A DNA stretch of 64,000 nucleotides, from assembly GCA_019635795.1 (NCBI GenBank), contig JAHBYV010000009.1, positions 84,855 to 148,854 of the forward strand, given 5' to 3'. Below are positions 9,524 to 18,841 of this stretch, in pieces. The notes beneath the pieces are model-generated. The model saw only the letters and a list, made by a program, of their open reading frames with translations, was not told where the DNA came from and made no database searches. The stretch is from Rhizobiaceae bacterium. Lineage in GTDB: Bacteria; Pseudomonadota; Alphaproteobacteria; Rhizobiales; Rhizobiaceae. Both the position numbers and the translations under genes were made by a program. How positions within the stretch are numbered: the first letter of the stretch is position 1; each line of letters opens with the position of its first letter.

Positions 9524-10614
9524 ACATCCCTCCGCTCAAAATCGATGCGGGGGTCGATCCATGTGTAGATCATGTCCGACAGGAGGTTCACCAGAAGTCC
9601 CATCAGCGAGAATATATAGAGCGTGGCGAACACCACCGGATAGTCGCGGTTCAGCACGGACTGCCAACCGAGCAGGCCGAGTCCATCGAGCGAAAAGATG
9701 TTCTCTATGAGCAAGGAGCCGCTGAAGAAGGCGGAGATGAACGCGCCCGGAAAACCCGCGATAACGATCAGCATGGCGTTGCGGAACACGTGGCCATAAA
9801 GCACCCGCCCTTCGGACAGTCCCTTGGCGCGCGCCGTCACCACATATTGCTTGCGAATTTCGTCAAGGAACGAGTTCTTCGTCAGCAGTGTCGTTACCGC
9901 GAAGGCCGATAGCACAAGGGCCGTTAAAGGCAGCGTTATGTGCCACAGATAATCGACAATCTTGCCGCCAAGCGACAGTTGATCGAAATTGTCTGATGTC
10001 AAACCCTGCAACGGGAACCAGTCAAAGAACGATCCGCCGGCAAACAGAACCATCAGCAATATGCCGAACAGGAAGCCTGGAATCGCATAGGCGACAATCA
10101 CAATCGCGCTGGTCCATATGTCGAAACGCGAGCCGTCTTTCACCGCCTTGCGTATTCCGAGCGGTATTGAAATGAGATTGGAGAGGATGGTGATCCAGAG
10201 GCCTATGGTGATTGAAACCGGCATTTTCTCCAGAATGAGATCGAGCACCGCTATGTCGCGGAAATAGCTCTCGCCAAAATCGAAGCGCGCATAGTCCCAC
10301 AGCATCTTGCCGAAGCGCTCAAGCGGCGGTTTGTCGAAGCCGAATTGTTGCTCCAGCTTGGCGATGAACTCGGGGTCCAGCCCTTGCGCGCCGCGATATT
10401 TCGAGCTTTCGCCGCCGGCCTCAAAGCTGCCGCCTGCACCGGCATCCGCGCCGCCGCCAGACAAGCGATCATCTGCACCCTGCCCGCTGATGCGCGCTAT
10501 GACCTGTTCGACAGGCCCGCCGGGCGCAAACTGAATAACCGCAAAAGAAATTGCCATGATCCCGAAAATGGTCGGTATCATCAGCAAAAGACGGCGAAGG
10601 ACATAGGCCGCCAT
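9520..10614 (-). CDS. yejB: Peptide ABC transporter permease YejB
   Basis: A 364-residue permease opening with [19 protein letters not shown], the typical first span of DppB/YejB proteins, followed by [16 protein letters not shown] periplasmic segment around residues 45-85 is rich in Gly, Ala and Asp and carries [10 protein letters not shown], as in YejB. The EAA loop is [21 protein letters not shown] near residue 243. Starts 38 bases after the preceding binding-protein gene and overlaps yejE by 4 bases. Confidence 0.93.
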   Translation of the reverse strand: MAAYVLRRLLLMIPTIFGIMAISFAVIQFAPGGPVEQVIARISGQGADDRLSGGGADAGAGGSFEAGGESSKYRGAQGLDPEFIAKLEQQFGFDKPPLERFGKMLWDYARFDFGESYFRDIAVLDLILEKMPVSITIGLWITILSNLISIPLGIRKAVKDGSRFDIWTSAIVIVAYAIPGFLFGILLMVLFAGGSFFDWFPLQGLTSDNFDQLSLGGKIVDYLWHITLPLTALVLSAFAVTTLLTKNSFLDEIRKQYVVTARAKGLSEGRVLYGHVFRNAMLIVIAGFPGAFISAFFSGSLLIENIFSLDGLGLLGWQSVLNRDYPVVFATLYIFSLMGLLVNLLSDMIYTWIDPRIDFERRDV

Positions 10615-10652
10615 CCGTTCAACGCGCCCCGTACTGTGTCAACGGAGATGGT

Positions 10653-12512
10653 TCAAGATTTCCCAATCGCCTTAGCCTTCGCCTCATCAAACCACCAAAG
10701 CGTTTCGACCGGAAAGCCATAATCAGGCTTCGGCTCCTTGAAGCCGAACATATCCCAATAGGCGGCACGGTGATTCGCCAGATAGTATGTTGGAATCCAG
10801 TCCAGCCGCGCGCGCAAGACCCGATCAAGCGCATTGAGCGCCGTAACAAGCTCCAGGCGGCTCTTTGCCCGCCCGGCAACCTCAACAAGCGCATCTATGG
10901 CCGGATTTTCCGTGCCGGGATAGTTGCGCGTTCCGGGCCGTTGCGCAGCGCGCGAGTGATACAGGGAAACAAGGGAATCATAGCTTGGCGTTGCGCCAAC
11001 ACTGACGGCGAGCATGTTCACATCAAAATCGAACTCGCTTTGCCTTGCCTCATACTGGGTCGCATCCACGAGGCGGATTGAAGCATCAACCCCGATAGAT
11101 TTCAGATTCTCCACCCATTTCGCGTAGAGACGCGCTAATCCCTCGTCATTGGCCAAAAACTCGGCGGAAAGCCGTGCACCCTTGTCATTAACGACAAAAT
11201 TGCCCTCGCGCTTCCAGCCAGCCTCAGCGAGCAGTTTTGAAGCCTGACCCAGCATTTTGCGGTCCCGTCCCGATCCGTCCGAAACAGTTTGCAATATCGC
11301 TTCGCCGAACACCTCAGGCGGCAAATCTGAGCGCAGCGGCTCCAGAAGCGCCAACTCCCCAGCGGACGGTTCTCCCGTTGCCTTGAAGTCGGAATGCTCG
11401 AAAGTGGACTGCGAGCGGTCATACGACCCATAAAACAATGTGCGCTTTGACCACTCAAAATCAAAGCAGAGCGCTATCGCACGCCTTACCCGCACATCGC
11501 GAAACTGCGGTCGGCGCTGGTTGAGCGCGACGGCCTGCATTTGCGGCCATTCCTCGCCAGAAAACTCACGCTTCACAACCCGCCCATCCTTGATTGCGGG
11601 GAAGTTATATTCCGTCGCCCAGACTCGTGAGGTGAATTCCTGCCTGAAGGTGGTGTCCCCCTTCTTGAAAGCCTCGAATGCGGCCTGACGCTCCTGATAG
11701 AAATCGATACGAATGCGGTCGAAATTGTGCAGCCCCTTGCGAACTGCCAAATCACGTCCCCAATAATCCTCAACGCGTTCCAGAACGATACTGCGCCCGG
11801 CTGAGACCCTACCCACCCGGTAGGGTCCAGACCCCAGCGGCGGGGTCAATGTGGACGCCTCGAAGTCATTGGCCGTGTAAAAAGCCTCGGAAACGATTGG
11901 CATAACGACAATGGACAATATCGTTTGCGCCGACTGGTTTCCGTTAAAATCCAGTCGCAGGGTCGACCGGTCGAGCGCGACGGCCGCTGTTAATTCACGC
12001 AGCGGAAGCAACAGGTCGGGATGGCCTTTTTCCTTATAAAGGTTGAAGGAAAAGGCTGCATCCTCTGCCGTCAGAGGCGTTCCGTCGTGCCAACGCGCCG
12101 CATCGCGCAGTTTGAACACATAGCTGTTGCGGTCTTTCGAGATTGTGACGTTTTGCGCCAGCAGGCCATAGACAGCATCGGGCTCATCCAATGCGCGCAC
12201 CATGAGCGTGTCGAAACACAACTCGATGCGGGGCGGTGACTCGCCCTTCAGAGCCAGCGCATTGAGCGTGTTGAAGGTGAAGGGCGTCTGGTTGTAAATC
12301 CAGTTTGGCGGCTGAAAATTGATCTGGCCGCCTTTCGGAGCGTCTGGGTTCACATAGTCGAAATACCGGAAATCTGGCCCATACTTCAGCTCCCCAAAGG
12401 CGGACAATCCATGCACCGGCACGTCTGACGCAATCTGCGCAAATGCCATGCGGGGCAAAATTGCCAGCGCGCCCGCACCTGCCATAATGGCTCGGCGAGT
12501 TAAGTGCGCCAT
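10653..12512 (-). CDS. yejA2: Peptide ABC transporter substrate-binding protein, second copy (YejA2), with twin-arginine-like signal
   Basis: A 619-residue binding protein of the oligopeptide (family 5) class. The start at 12,512 overlaps the stop of the preceding copy (ATGA); an upstream in-frame ATG at 12,572 would add 20 residues inside that gene and is less likely. The N-terminus MAHLTRRAIMAGAGALAILP has a TRRAIM motif before the hydrophobic stretch, which looks like a twin-arginine signal, while the first copy has a plain Sec signal. YVNPDAPKGGQINFQPP and the family 5 core (ARWHDGTPLTAEDAAFSF) are clear. It delivers peptides to YejB/YejE. The two copies share architecture but are well diverged, so an old duplication. 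Confidence 0.88.
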   Translation of the reverse strand: MAHLTRRAIMAGAGALAILPRMAFAQIASDVPVHGLSAFGELKYGPDFRYFDYVNPDAPKGGQINFQPPNWIYNQTPFTFNTLNALALKGESPPRIELCFDTLMVRALDEPDAVYGLLAQNVTISKDRNSYVFKLRDAARWHDGTPLTAEDAAFSFNLYKEKGHPDLLLPLRELTAAVALDRSTLRLDFNGNQSAQTILSIVVMPIVSEAFYTANDFEASTLTPPLGSGPYRVGRVSAGRSIVLERVEDYWGRDLAVRKGLHNFDRIRIDFYQERQAAFEAFKKGDTTFRQEFTSRVWATEYNFPAIKDGRVVKREFSGEEWPQMQAVALNQRRPQFRDVRVRRAIALCFDFEWSKRTLFYGSYDRSQSTFEHSDFKATGEPSAGELALLEPLRSDLPPEVFGEAILQTVSDGSGRDRKMLGQASKLLAEAGWKREGNFVVNDKGARLSAEFLANDEGLARLYAKWVENLKSIGVDASIRLVDATQYEARQSEFDFDVNMLAVSVGATPSYDSLVSLYHSRAAQRPGTRNYPGTENPAIDALVEVAGRAKSRLELVTALNALDRVLRARLDWIPTYYLANHRAAYWDMFGFKEPKPDYGFPVETLWWFDEAKAKAIGKS

Positions 12513-14380
12513 CAGTTTATGCTCTTGTGACGGGCCGATAGCGCCTGTTCCTTTTGCGGATCGATCCACCACGATTCCGTGTCCGCGCCAAGATATTCAG
12601 GCTGCTTGTCCGGCATTCCGAATTTGTTCCAGTAAGCGAGCCAGCGCTCACCCCGATTATATTGAGGTATGACGTAGTAATTCCACAGCAGAACGCGATC
12701 CAAAGCATGGGTTGCGGCCAGCAGGTCCTCGCGATCCGTTGCAAAGATCACCCGTTCAACCAATTCATCGACCACCGGGTTCTTGATACCAGACAGATTG
12801 CGCGAACCCGGCGTTTCGGCTGCTTTGGACGACCAGAAATCGCGTTGCTCATTTCCCGGAGATTCCGACTGCGCAAGCACAGTGCTGATCATATCGAAAT
12901 CGAAATTGTTGACGCGATTCACATACTGGCTGGGGTCAACGATCCGAAGTGTGGCATCAATCCCGATTTTCTTCAGCACATTGATATAAGGCAGCGAGAT
13001 AATCTCATCCGTCGAGCTGTTGCCCAGGATTTCGAGCCTGAACTGTTCGCCCGTCTGCTCGCTGATCATCTTGCCGCCCTTGATGCTCCAGCCTGCTTGC
13101 CCGAAAAGCTCAACTGCCGCCTGCAGGTTGGCGCGTTCGGCCTTCGGCGTGTCGTAAACGGGCAGATCATAGGCTTCAGTGAATAGCTCAGGCGGCAGCT
13201 TGTCGCGATACGCTTCGAGTATCTCAAGCTCCTTCCCTTCAGGAACTCCGCTGGAAGCCAACTCGCCGCCAACGAAGAAGCTCTTGGTGCGCTTATAGGA
13301 ATTGAAGAAGGATGTGCGATTAAGCGTCTCGAAATCGAACGCAAGCGTCAACGCCTTGCGCACATTCACATCCTGAAATTCCGGCCTGCGCGTATTGATT
13401 ACAAAGCCCTGGAATTTGGCGCGTGACTGGCTCGGGAAGGCCTTCTTTATGACGTCTCCTGACAGAGCGGCAGGGAAATTGTAACCGGTCGCCCAACGGC
13501 GCGACACGTTCTCTTCGCGAATATCCTCAAGCCCGCCCTTGGTGAAGGCTTGCCATTCGGCGTTGTCGTCCAGGAAATAGCTGTAACGTCGGCGATCATA
13601 ATTCTCGCGTCCGACTTTCACTCCGAGTTTCGCGGCCCAATAGTCTGGCACACGCTCCCAGATGATTTCCTTGCCTGTTTTGAAGCTCGCAATCTTGTAG
13701 GCCGCAGAACCCAGAGGCGATTCAAGAGTAGGCCGCGTTATATCTCGCTTGTTGCCCTTGGAGTCCTTGCCTTCCCACCAATGCTTGGGCAGCACGACAA
13801 GATCGCCCATGATTTTCGGAAGCTCGCGATTCCCTTTCTGGTCGAATCGGAATTCGACTTCCCTGTCATTGACCGCAACCGCTTCCGTGACATTCTCATA
13901 GTACCGGGCATACATCGGGCTGTTTTCTTTCAGCACCTTGAACGACCAGATCACGTCATCAACCGTTATCGGCTTGCCATCATGCCATCGGGCTGCGGAA
14001 TTCAGCCGATAGGTTGCGGACGAATAGTCAGCGGGAAACTTATAGGCCTCCGCGACCAGCGCGTGGCTCACACCCGGCTCGTCTGTAGATTGCTCCATCA
14101 ACGTGTCGTAAAGCAATCCGCCGCCGAAAGGCGACAAGCCCGCCGCCGGGGTGCCGCGCACTATATAGGGATTAAAACTATCGAACGTGCCTGGCACAGT
14201 CTGATTAAGCTGCCCGCCTTTCGGCGCGTCAGGGTTCACATAATCATAGCGCTTGAAGTCCTGACCGTATTTTGAATCGCCCATCAGGGACGAACTTGTA
14301 TGCCACTCCTGAGCCGCAGCTGCCTGTGCGGCGAGCACAATAGCCAACGCGCCCGCAATCGTTCTTAGTCGGATCAGCAT
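12512..14380 (-). CDS. yejA1: Peptide ABC transporter substrate-binding protein, first copy (YejA1)
   Basis: About 622 residues. I place the start at ATG 14,380 (MLIRLRTIAGALAIVLAAQA), behind acggga; in-frame ATGs at 14,395 and 14,410 are alternatives. A Sec signal ends near AAAAQ. YGQDFKRYDYVNPDAPKGGQ and AARWHDGKPITVDDVIWSFK are typical for YejA-like family 5 binding proteins. First gene of the yejA1-A2-B-E-F unit. A promoter should lie between it and the terminator at 14,457-14,485; I could not identify a convincing -35/-10 pair. Confidence 0.88.
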   Translation of the reverse strand: MLIRLRTIAGALAIVLAAQAAAAQEWHTSSSLMGDSKYGQDFKRYDYVNPDAPKGGQLNQTVPGTFDSFNPYIVRGTPAAGLSPFGGGLLYDTLMEQSTDEPGVSHALVAEAYKFPADYSSATYRLNSAARWHDGKPITVDDVIWSFKVLKENSPMYARYYENVTEAVAVNDREVEFRFDQKGNRELPKIMGDLVVLPKHWWEGKDSKGNKRDITRPTLESPLGSAAYKIASFKTGKEIIWERVPDYWAAKLGVKVGRENYDRRRYSYFLDDNAEWQAFTKGGLEDIREENVSRRWATGYNFPAALSGDVIKKAFPSQSRAKFQGFVINTRRPEFQDVNVRKALTLAFDFETLNRTSFFNSYKRTKSFFVGGELASSGVPEGKELEILEAYRDKLPPELFTEAYDLPVYDTPKAERANLQAAVELFGQAGWSIKGGKMISEQTGEQFRLEILGNSSTDEIISLPYINVLKKIGIDATLRIVDPSQYVNRVNNFDFDMISTVLAQSESPGNEQRDFWSSKAAETPGSRNLSGIKNPVVDELVERVIFATDREDLLAATHALDRVLLWNYYVIPQYNRGERWLAYWNKFGMPDKQPEYLGADTESWWIDPQKEQALSARHKSIN

Positions 14381-14456
14381 CGTGGTTCCCGTCATCCGGC
14401 ACGTCCTCATTTATTCTGTTTTCGGGAAATGGTGCCCGCGCCGCAAGAGCGACAAT

Positions 14457-14485
14457 AAAAAAAGCCGGGCTGAACCCGGCTTTTT
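14457..14485 (-). terminator. Intrinsic terminator behind the cytochrome gene
   Basis: GCCGGG/CCCGGC stem with a 5-base loop, flanked by an A-run on one side and a T-run on the other, so the stem extends through A-T pairs and can act in both directions. On the - strand it ends the cytochrome transcript before yejA1. Confidence 0.88.
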
Positions 14486-14510
14486 CGTGATCTGCGATCT
14501 AAAATTTTCG

Positions 14511-15209
14511 TTAGTTGGCCGGTTTTGCCGGTTCGCCAGCAGGGGCGGTCCCTTCTGCGGGCGCAGCGGCAGGCCGTTCGGCCGGCGTAGCAGCCGGTGC
14601 TGCGGCAGGCTGTTCGGCTGGAGCTGCGGCCGGTTCTGCGGCTGGAGCGGCAGCGCCTGCTTCAGGCAGCGGAACCGGATTGTCGGAAAGCGTACGCAGG
14701 TAGGCAATCAGATCTGCACGTTCCTGGGTCTTTTTCACCCCGGCAAATCCCATCGCCGTGCCTTTGACCAGGCCCTTGGGGCTCAAGAGGAAGTGGTCGA
14801 GGTTCTCATACGTCCACTTTTCTTCACCACCCTTGGCGAATTCCTTCATCGCGCCCGAATAAGCGAAGCCCTCATGAGAGGCGACCGGACGGTCCAAAAT
14901 TCCCCAAAGGTTCGGGCCAGTCTTGTTGGCGCCGCCTTTTTCGACAGTGTGGCAAGCCATACACTTCTTGTGGGACTTTTCGCCGCTTTCGACGCTTGCG
15001 CTGGCCAGCAGCGGCAACACTGATTCGACAGCAGGCGCGCCGCCGCCACCGCCGGCAGGTTCGCCGCCTTCGGCAGCTTCAATGCCATAGCCCGGCTTTT
15101 CCGGAACAGGCGACGCAAAAATAGCGTCCGACAGAATGCCGAGCGTCAGGACGACGAACACCGTGGCGAGCAATGCCCCGATGATCTTGTTAAATTCAAA
15201 AGAGTTCAT
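14511..15209 (-). CDS. Membrane-anchored cytochrome c (CycM-like)
   Basis: A 232-residue protein. An uncleaved N-terminal span (IIGALLATVFVVLTLGILSD, residues 9-28) anchors it, with the haem domain in the periplasm. The haem site is KKCMACHT near residue 82 and the Met ligand region is KGTAMGFAG. ANKTGPNLWGILDRPVAS is the class I cytochrome c signature. The C-terminus is an unusual low-complexity Ala/Pro/Glu tail (roughly residues 178-232). Such anchored cytochromes carry electrons from the bc1 complex to cytochrome oxidase in rhizobia and Brucella. Transcribed away from kdsB, with a terminator just behind. Confidence 0.82.
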   Translation of the reverse strand: MNSFEFNKIIGALLATVFVVLTLGILSDAIFASPVPEKPGYGIEAAEGGEPAGGGGGAPAVESVLPLLASASVESGEKSHKKCMACHTVEKGGANKTGPNLWGILDRPVASHEGFAYSGAMKEFAKGGEEKWTYENLDHFLLSPKGLVKGTAMGFAGVKKTQERADLIAYLRTLSDNPVPLPEAGAAAPAAEPAAAPAEQPAAAPAATPAERPAAAPAEGTAPAGEPAKPAN

Positions 15210-15414
15210 CCGCCCTAAGCTCCCTTTGCGGCCGGTCCACCTTCTTATTGTGGACCGCGTACTGGTGCAAAAAACCTTTTACCATTCTGCATCCCCGGCA
15301 GATGGCGATCATTTTTCGTCTAGGTCTTTTGACCCGGTGTTGCAACACCTATAAGGGCGCTGCCAGTGAGACTTTTTGCCACTTTTCCGCAAACATCGTA
15401 AGGCAGGCGCCGCA

Positions 15415-16146
15415 ATGACCGTCCTTATACTCATTCCAGCCCGCATGGCTTCAACCAGACTGCCGGGAAAACCGCTTGCTGACATAGCGGGGAAGCCCAT
15501 GATCGTGCACGTCGCAAAGCGCGCAGCCGAAAGCGGCCTTGGGCGTGTGGTGGTCGCAACCGACACGCAAGATGTTGTGGATGCAGTGCGCGCAAGCGGT
15601 TTTGAAGCCATCATGACCCGTCCAGATCACGAATCAGGTTCCGACCGCATATTCGAGGCGCTTGGCATCGTCGATCCGAAAGGCGATGTGGAAACCATAC
15701 TGAATGTGCAGGGCGATCTGCCAACGATAGACCCTGCCACCATTCAGGCCGTGTTCCGCCCTTTCGAAGACAGATCGGTGGATATTGCCACGCTCGGCGT
15801 CGAAATCACGGATGAAGAGGAAAAGACCAACCCTAATGTGGTGAAAATAGTCGGTTCGCCACTTTCACCATCCCGGTTGCGCGCCCTTTATTTCACCCGC
15901 GCGACGGCACCATGGGGGGAAGGACCGCTTCATCACCATATCGGCCTTTATGCCTACCGACGCGCGGCGCTGGAACGCTTTGTCACGCTGAAGCCATCTT
16001 CACTTGAGCGGCGTGAAAAACTGGAGCAATTACGCGCATTGGAAGCCCAGATGCGCATTGATGCGGAGATCGTGGACACTGTGCCCCTCGGCGTGGATAC
16101 GCCACAGGATTTGCAGCGCGCACGAGAAATTCTTTCGAAAGCTTGA
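15415..16146 (+). CDS. kdsB: 3-deoxy-manno-octulosonate cytidylyltransferase
   Basis: A 243-residue cytoplasmic enzyme that couples CTP and Kdo to CMP-Kdo for lipopolysaccharide core synthesis. The N-terminus [20 protein letters not shown] contains the CTP-binding signature, and [15 protein letters not shown] carries the metal-binding aspartate. [16 protein letters not shown] and [15 protein letters not shown] are further family blocks. ATG 15,415 follows aaggcagg; a TTG at 15,376 would add 13 residues with no clear ribosome site. Followed after 4 bases by pheA, so the two probably share a transcript. Confidence 0.92.
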   Translation: MTVLILIPARMASTRLPGKPLADIAGKPMIVHVAKRAAESGLGRVVVATDTQDVVDAVRASGFEAIMTRPDHESGSDRIFEALGIVDPKGDVETILNVQGDLPTIDPATIQAVFRPFEDRSVDIATLGVEITDEEEKTNPNVVKIVGSPLSPSRLRALYFTRATAPWGEGPLHHHIGLYAYRRAALERFVTLKPSSLERREKLEQLRALEAQMRIDAEIVDTVPLGVDTPQDLQRAREILSKA

Positions 16147-16150
16147 GATC

Positions 16151-17017
16151 ATGAACGCAGCCAGAACCAACCGAATATCCTTCCAGGGTGAGCCCGGAGC
16201 AAATTCCGACACTGCGTGCCGGGATATGTTTCCCGACATGCAGCCTCTTCCCTGCGCGACGTTCGAGGATGCGTTCAATGCTGTGGAAACCGGCAAGGCC
16301 GATCTGGCCATGATCCCGATTGAGAACACCATCGCGGGCCGCGTTGCTGACATTCATCACCTGCTACCGGAATCGCGTCTGCATATTGTAGGCGAATATT
16401 TCCTGCCCATCCATTTCCAGCTCATGGTTCTGCCGGGTGTTGAGCGCAAGGAGATCAAAACGGTTCACAGCCATATTCATGCGCTCGGCCAATGCCGCAA
16501 GTACATTCGCAAGAATGGCTGGAAAGGCGTGATTGCCGGGGACACCGCAGGGGCCGCCAAACAGGTGAGCGAGATCGGCGACCGCAGTATGGCTGCGCTT
16601 TCGCCCCGCCTTGCTGCGCAGCTTTACGGTCTCGATATTCTGGAAGAGAACGTCGAGGACGCCGACACGAACGTTACCCGCTTTGTGGTTCTCACCAAGA
16701 ACAAGGCGTGGGTAGAGCGCCCGACACCGGACACCAAAATGATGACAACATTCATATTTCGGGTCCGCAACGTGCCTGCCGCGCTTTATAAGGCAATGGG
16801 TGGCTTCGCGACCAATGGCGTGAACATGACCAAGCTGGAAAGCTATCAGCTTGGCGCATTCACCGCCACGCAGTTCTATGCCGATATTGAAGGCCATCCG
16901 GACGATCCGAGCGTGAAAAACGCGCTGGAAGAGTTGCGCTTTTTTACGCGGGAATTGCGGATTGTCGGCGTTTATCCAGCCAGCGAATCCCGTGAAAACT
17001 GGAAGCTGGCGGATTGA
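16151..17017 (+). CDS. pheA: Prephenate dehydratase
   Basis: A 288-residue enzyme making phenylpyruvate from prephenate on the way to phenylalanine. The catalytic domain shows ISFQGEPGANSDTA at the start, MIPIENTIAGRVADIHHLL, and NVTRFVVLT with the TRF motif whose threonine is essential. The C-terminal ACT domain (about residues 195-280) has VPAALYKAMGGFATNGVNMT and KLESYQLG, the region that binds phenylalanine for feedback control; ESYQ replaces the ESRP common in enteric enzymes, as is usual in alphaproteobacteria. Start ATG 16,151 lies 4 bases behind kdsB. No chorismate mutase domain is fused. The stop faces the nudC stop with one base between. Confidence 0.93.
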   Translation: MNAARTNRISFQGEPGANSDTACRDMFPDMQPLPCATFEDAFNAVETGKADLAMIPIENTIAGRVADIHHLLPESRLHIVGEYFLPIHFQLMVLPGVERKEIKTVHSHIHALGQCRKYIRKNGWKGVIAGDTAGAAKQVSEIGDRSMAALSPRLAAQLYGLDILEENVEDADTNVTRFVVLTKNKAWVERPTPDTKMMTTFIFRVRNVPAALYKAMGGFATNGVNMTKLESYQLGAFTATQFYADIEGHPDDPSVKNALEELRFFTRELRIVGVYPASESRENWKLAD

Positions 17018-17018
17018 A

Positions 17019-17960
17019 TCAATCGAGCTGCGCCCAGTTGCGGATCAAGTGGCGGGCTATCGACGCTGGAAATGGCAAAACCACCCCCTCGGGATGGCGA
17101 TTCTCGTGGGCCGCGCGCACCTCTTCGCGCGTAAACCAGCGGCACGCTTCGAGTTCCGCGAAATCGGCCTGAATGTCGTCATTCAACGCTTCGCCATAAC
17201 AGCCAATCATAAGCGAATAGGGAAACGGCCAGGGCTGGCTGGCGAAATATTGAACCCGTCCCAGCCTTATCCCGCTTTCTTCCAGCGTTTCCCGGCGAAC
17301 GGCATTCTCAATCGTCTCGCCGGGTTCCACAAAACCGGCCAATGCCGAGAACATTCCGGGCGCAAAATGCCTGCCCCGCCCCATCAGGCAGCGGTCATTA
17401 TGCACGGTAAGCATGATTACGACGGGATCGGTACGCGGAAAATGCTCCGTATTGCAGGCGGAACAAACCCGCTTGTACCCGCCCGCCTTCAATTCTGTAG
17501 GCGAACCGCAGCGCGAACAAAAGCGGTGGTTCTGGCTCCACGCCAGCAGGGCGGCGCCTTGTGCAAGAGCGCCCAGTGGTTCGTGAGGCAAAAGGCCCTG
17601 CAAATTGATAGAGCGATAATCAATTGCCTTGATGTTTTCGGGTAAGGTTTCAGGGTCAATCTGACTTGGTGCGGCAATCACGGGGCCTTGCGCATCGCGC
17701 CCCAACAGAACCGCGTTCTCAAGCTCGGCACCGAGCGCCAGCGCCTGCTGCGGAGAGAACCATGGATTGAAGCCAGAATCGGCTAACTCCATGCACAGCC
17801 GCGAATTCGTAATAACAAACAGCCGGGCTGCGGAATCGTGCAAAGCGACTGAAACTGCGTCGTCCGCGCGCTGCTCCGCCTGACGCCAAATGCGGTTTCC
17901 CGAAAAGCCCATAGCAGCGCTGTGCTCAGGAAAGGGGGCGTCGAAAAGCTTGAAATTCAT
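17019..17960 (-). CDS. nudC: NAD(+) diphosphatase / RNA deNADding hydrolase
   Basis: A 313-residue Nudix hydrolase. A four-cysteine zinc site (CSRCGS ... CSACNT) precedes the Nudix box GFVEPGETIENAVRRETLEE, and the SQPWPFPYSLM motif behind it is the NudC hallmark for NAD(H). The enzyme hydrolyses NADH/NAD and removes NAD caps from RNA. ATG 17,960 (MNFKLFDAPF) gives the usual length; an in-frame ATG at 18,020 is possible. Convergent with pheA and directly behind the HIT gene. Confidence 0.92.
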   Translation of the reverse strand: MNFKLFDAPFPEHSAAMGFSGNRIWRQAEQRADDAVSVALHDSAARLFVITNSRLCMELADSGFNPWFSPQQALALGAELENAVLLGRDAQGPVIAAPSQIDPETLPENIKAIDYRSINLQGLLPHEPLGALAQGAALLAWSQNHRFCSRCGSPTELKAGGYKRVCSACNTEHFPRTDPVVIMLTVHNDRCLMGRGRHFAPGMFSALAGFVEPGETIENAVRRETLEESGIRLGRVQYFASQPWPFPYSLMIGCYGEALNDDIQADFAELEACRWFTREEVRAAHENRHPEGVVLPFPASIARHLIRNWAQLD

Positions 17961-18033
17961 GAAGGATGCCGGTGGGTCATTGCGGAAGGACGGGCAAGTT
18001 ATGCCGCTTCCCTTCCGCATCGCAATGGCGAAA

Positions 18034-18453
18034 TTACAATGCGCGCTTCAACTTTTCCTTGATTTCATGCATTTCCGTGCGGCCGTAAGGGTCGCGCTGG
18101 CCAAATCCCCACACGGGACCGGGCCAGCCGGGATCACCTTCGTTGCGGGCAATCACATGAATATGAAGCTGGCGCACCATATTGCCCAGCGCGGCGACAT
18201 TGATCTTCGTACAACCTGTGACCTGCTTCAAACCCTGGGCGACCAGATTGGTTTCGAAGGTCAGCATTGCCTGATCCAGCGGGGTTAGTTCATGCAATTC
18301 TTCAATGCCTGGTCGCTGGGGAACAAGGATAATCCAGGGCCACCGCCGATCGTTCATCAGCCGCATTTCACACAGGCCCAGCCAGAATAGCGGCTCGGTA
18401 TCGGCTTCCAGCCGGCGATCCAGCTCGAAACCACCTTCCAGAACGGTCGGCAT
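18034..18453 (-). CDS. HIT family protein
   Basis: A 139-residue histidine-triad protein with the motif QLHIHVIAR in its C-terminal half, a variant of HxHxHxx in which the first histidine position is Q. RWPWIILVPQRPGIEELHEL is the conserved substrate-pocket strand. HIT proteins hydrolyse nucleoside phosphoramidates or dinucleoside polyphosphates; the substrate here is unknown. Start taken at ATG 18,453 behind gagaaacg; ATG 18,468 is the alternative. Probably co-transcribed with nudC. Confidence 0.8.
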   Translation of the reverse strand: MPTVLEGGFELDRRLEADTEPLFWLGLCEMRLMNDRRWPWIILVPQRPGIEELHELTPLDQAMLTFETNLVAQGLKQVTGCTKINVAALGNMVRQLHIHVIARNEGDPGWPGPVWGFGQRDPYGRTEMHEIKEKLKRAL

Positions 18454-18583
18454 TCGACGTTTCTCCATTTTTCTACACGCTATGGTGAGTTTTGGTTTGC
18501 GGCAAGTTGTATTTTACCCATCGCTGAAATGCGGCATCATTGAAGGGCTTGCAATTCGCCGCGCGATTGCCGATATGGAATGC

Positions 18584-18680
18584 GGGAGGTTGGTGGTGGA
18601 CGAGCCACTCGCCAACCGGGTCAGGTCCGGAAGGAAGCAGCCCTAACGAGCCACGGCACGGGTCATCGTGCCAGCCTCCC
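18584..18680 (+). ncRNA. ffs: Signal recognition particle RNA (small bacterial type, 4.5S)
   Basis: About 97 bases with a closing stem GGGAGG/CCTCCC. The conserved Ffh-binding helix is present: GGTCAGGTCCGGAAGGAAGC, with the GGAA tetraloop and asymmetric loop bases. It scaffolds Ffh for co-translational targeting of membrane proteins. It lies just upstream of dnaX on the same strand, the usual ffs-dnaX-ybaB-recR neighbourhood. Confidence 0.93.
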
Positions 18681-18841
18681 ACCTCATTTCTCTCTTGCGT
18701 CAACGTTGACGGTGACATGCTTGCCGCGCGAAACTCGCTTGAAGAGAAATGGAATCGGCAGCCAGACGCTGCGAAAGGACCGGATTTGCGGCGCGATTTG
18801 CACGATAACCGCAAACATGCAGGCAAGGAGCGTTGCGGCGC

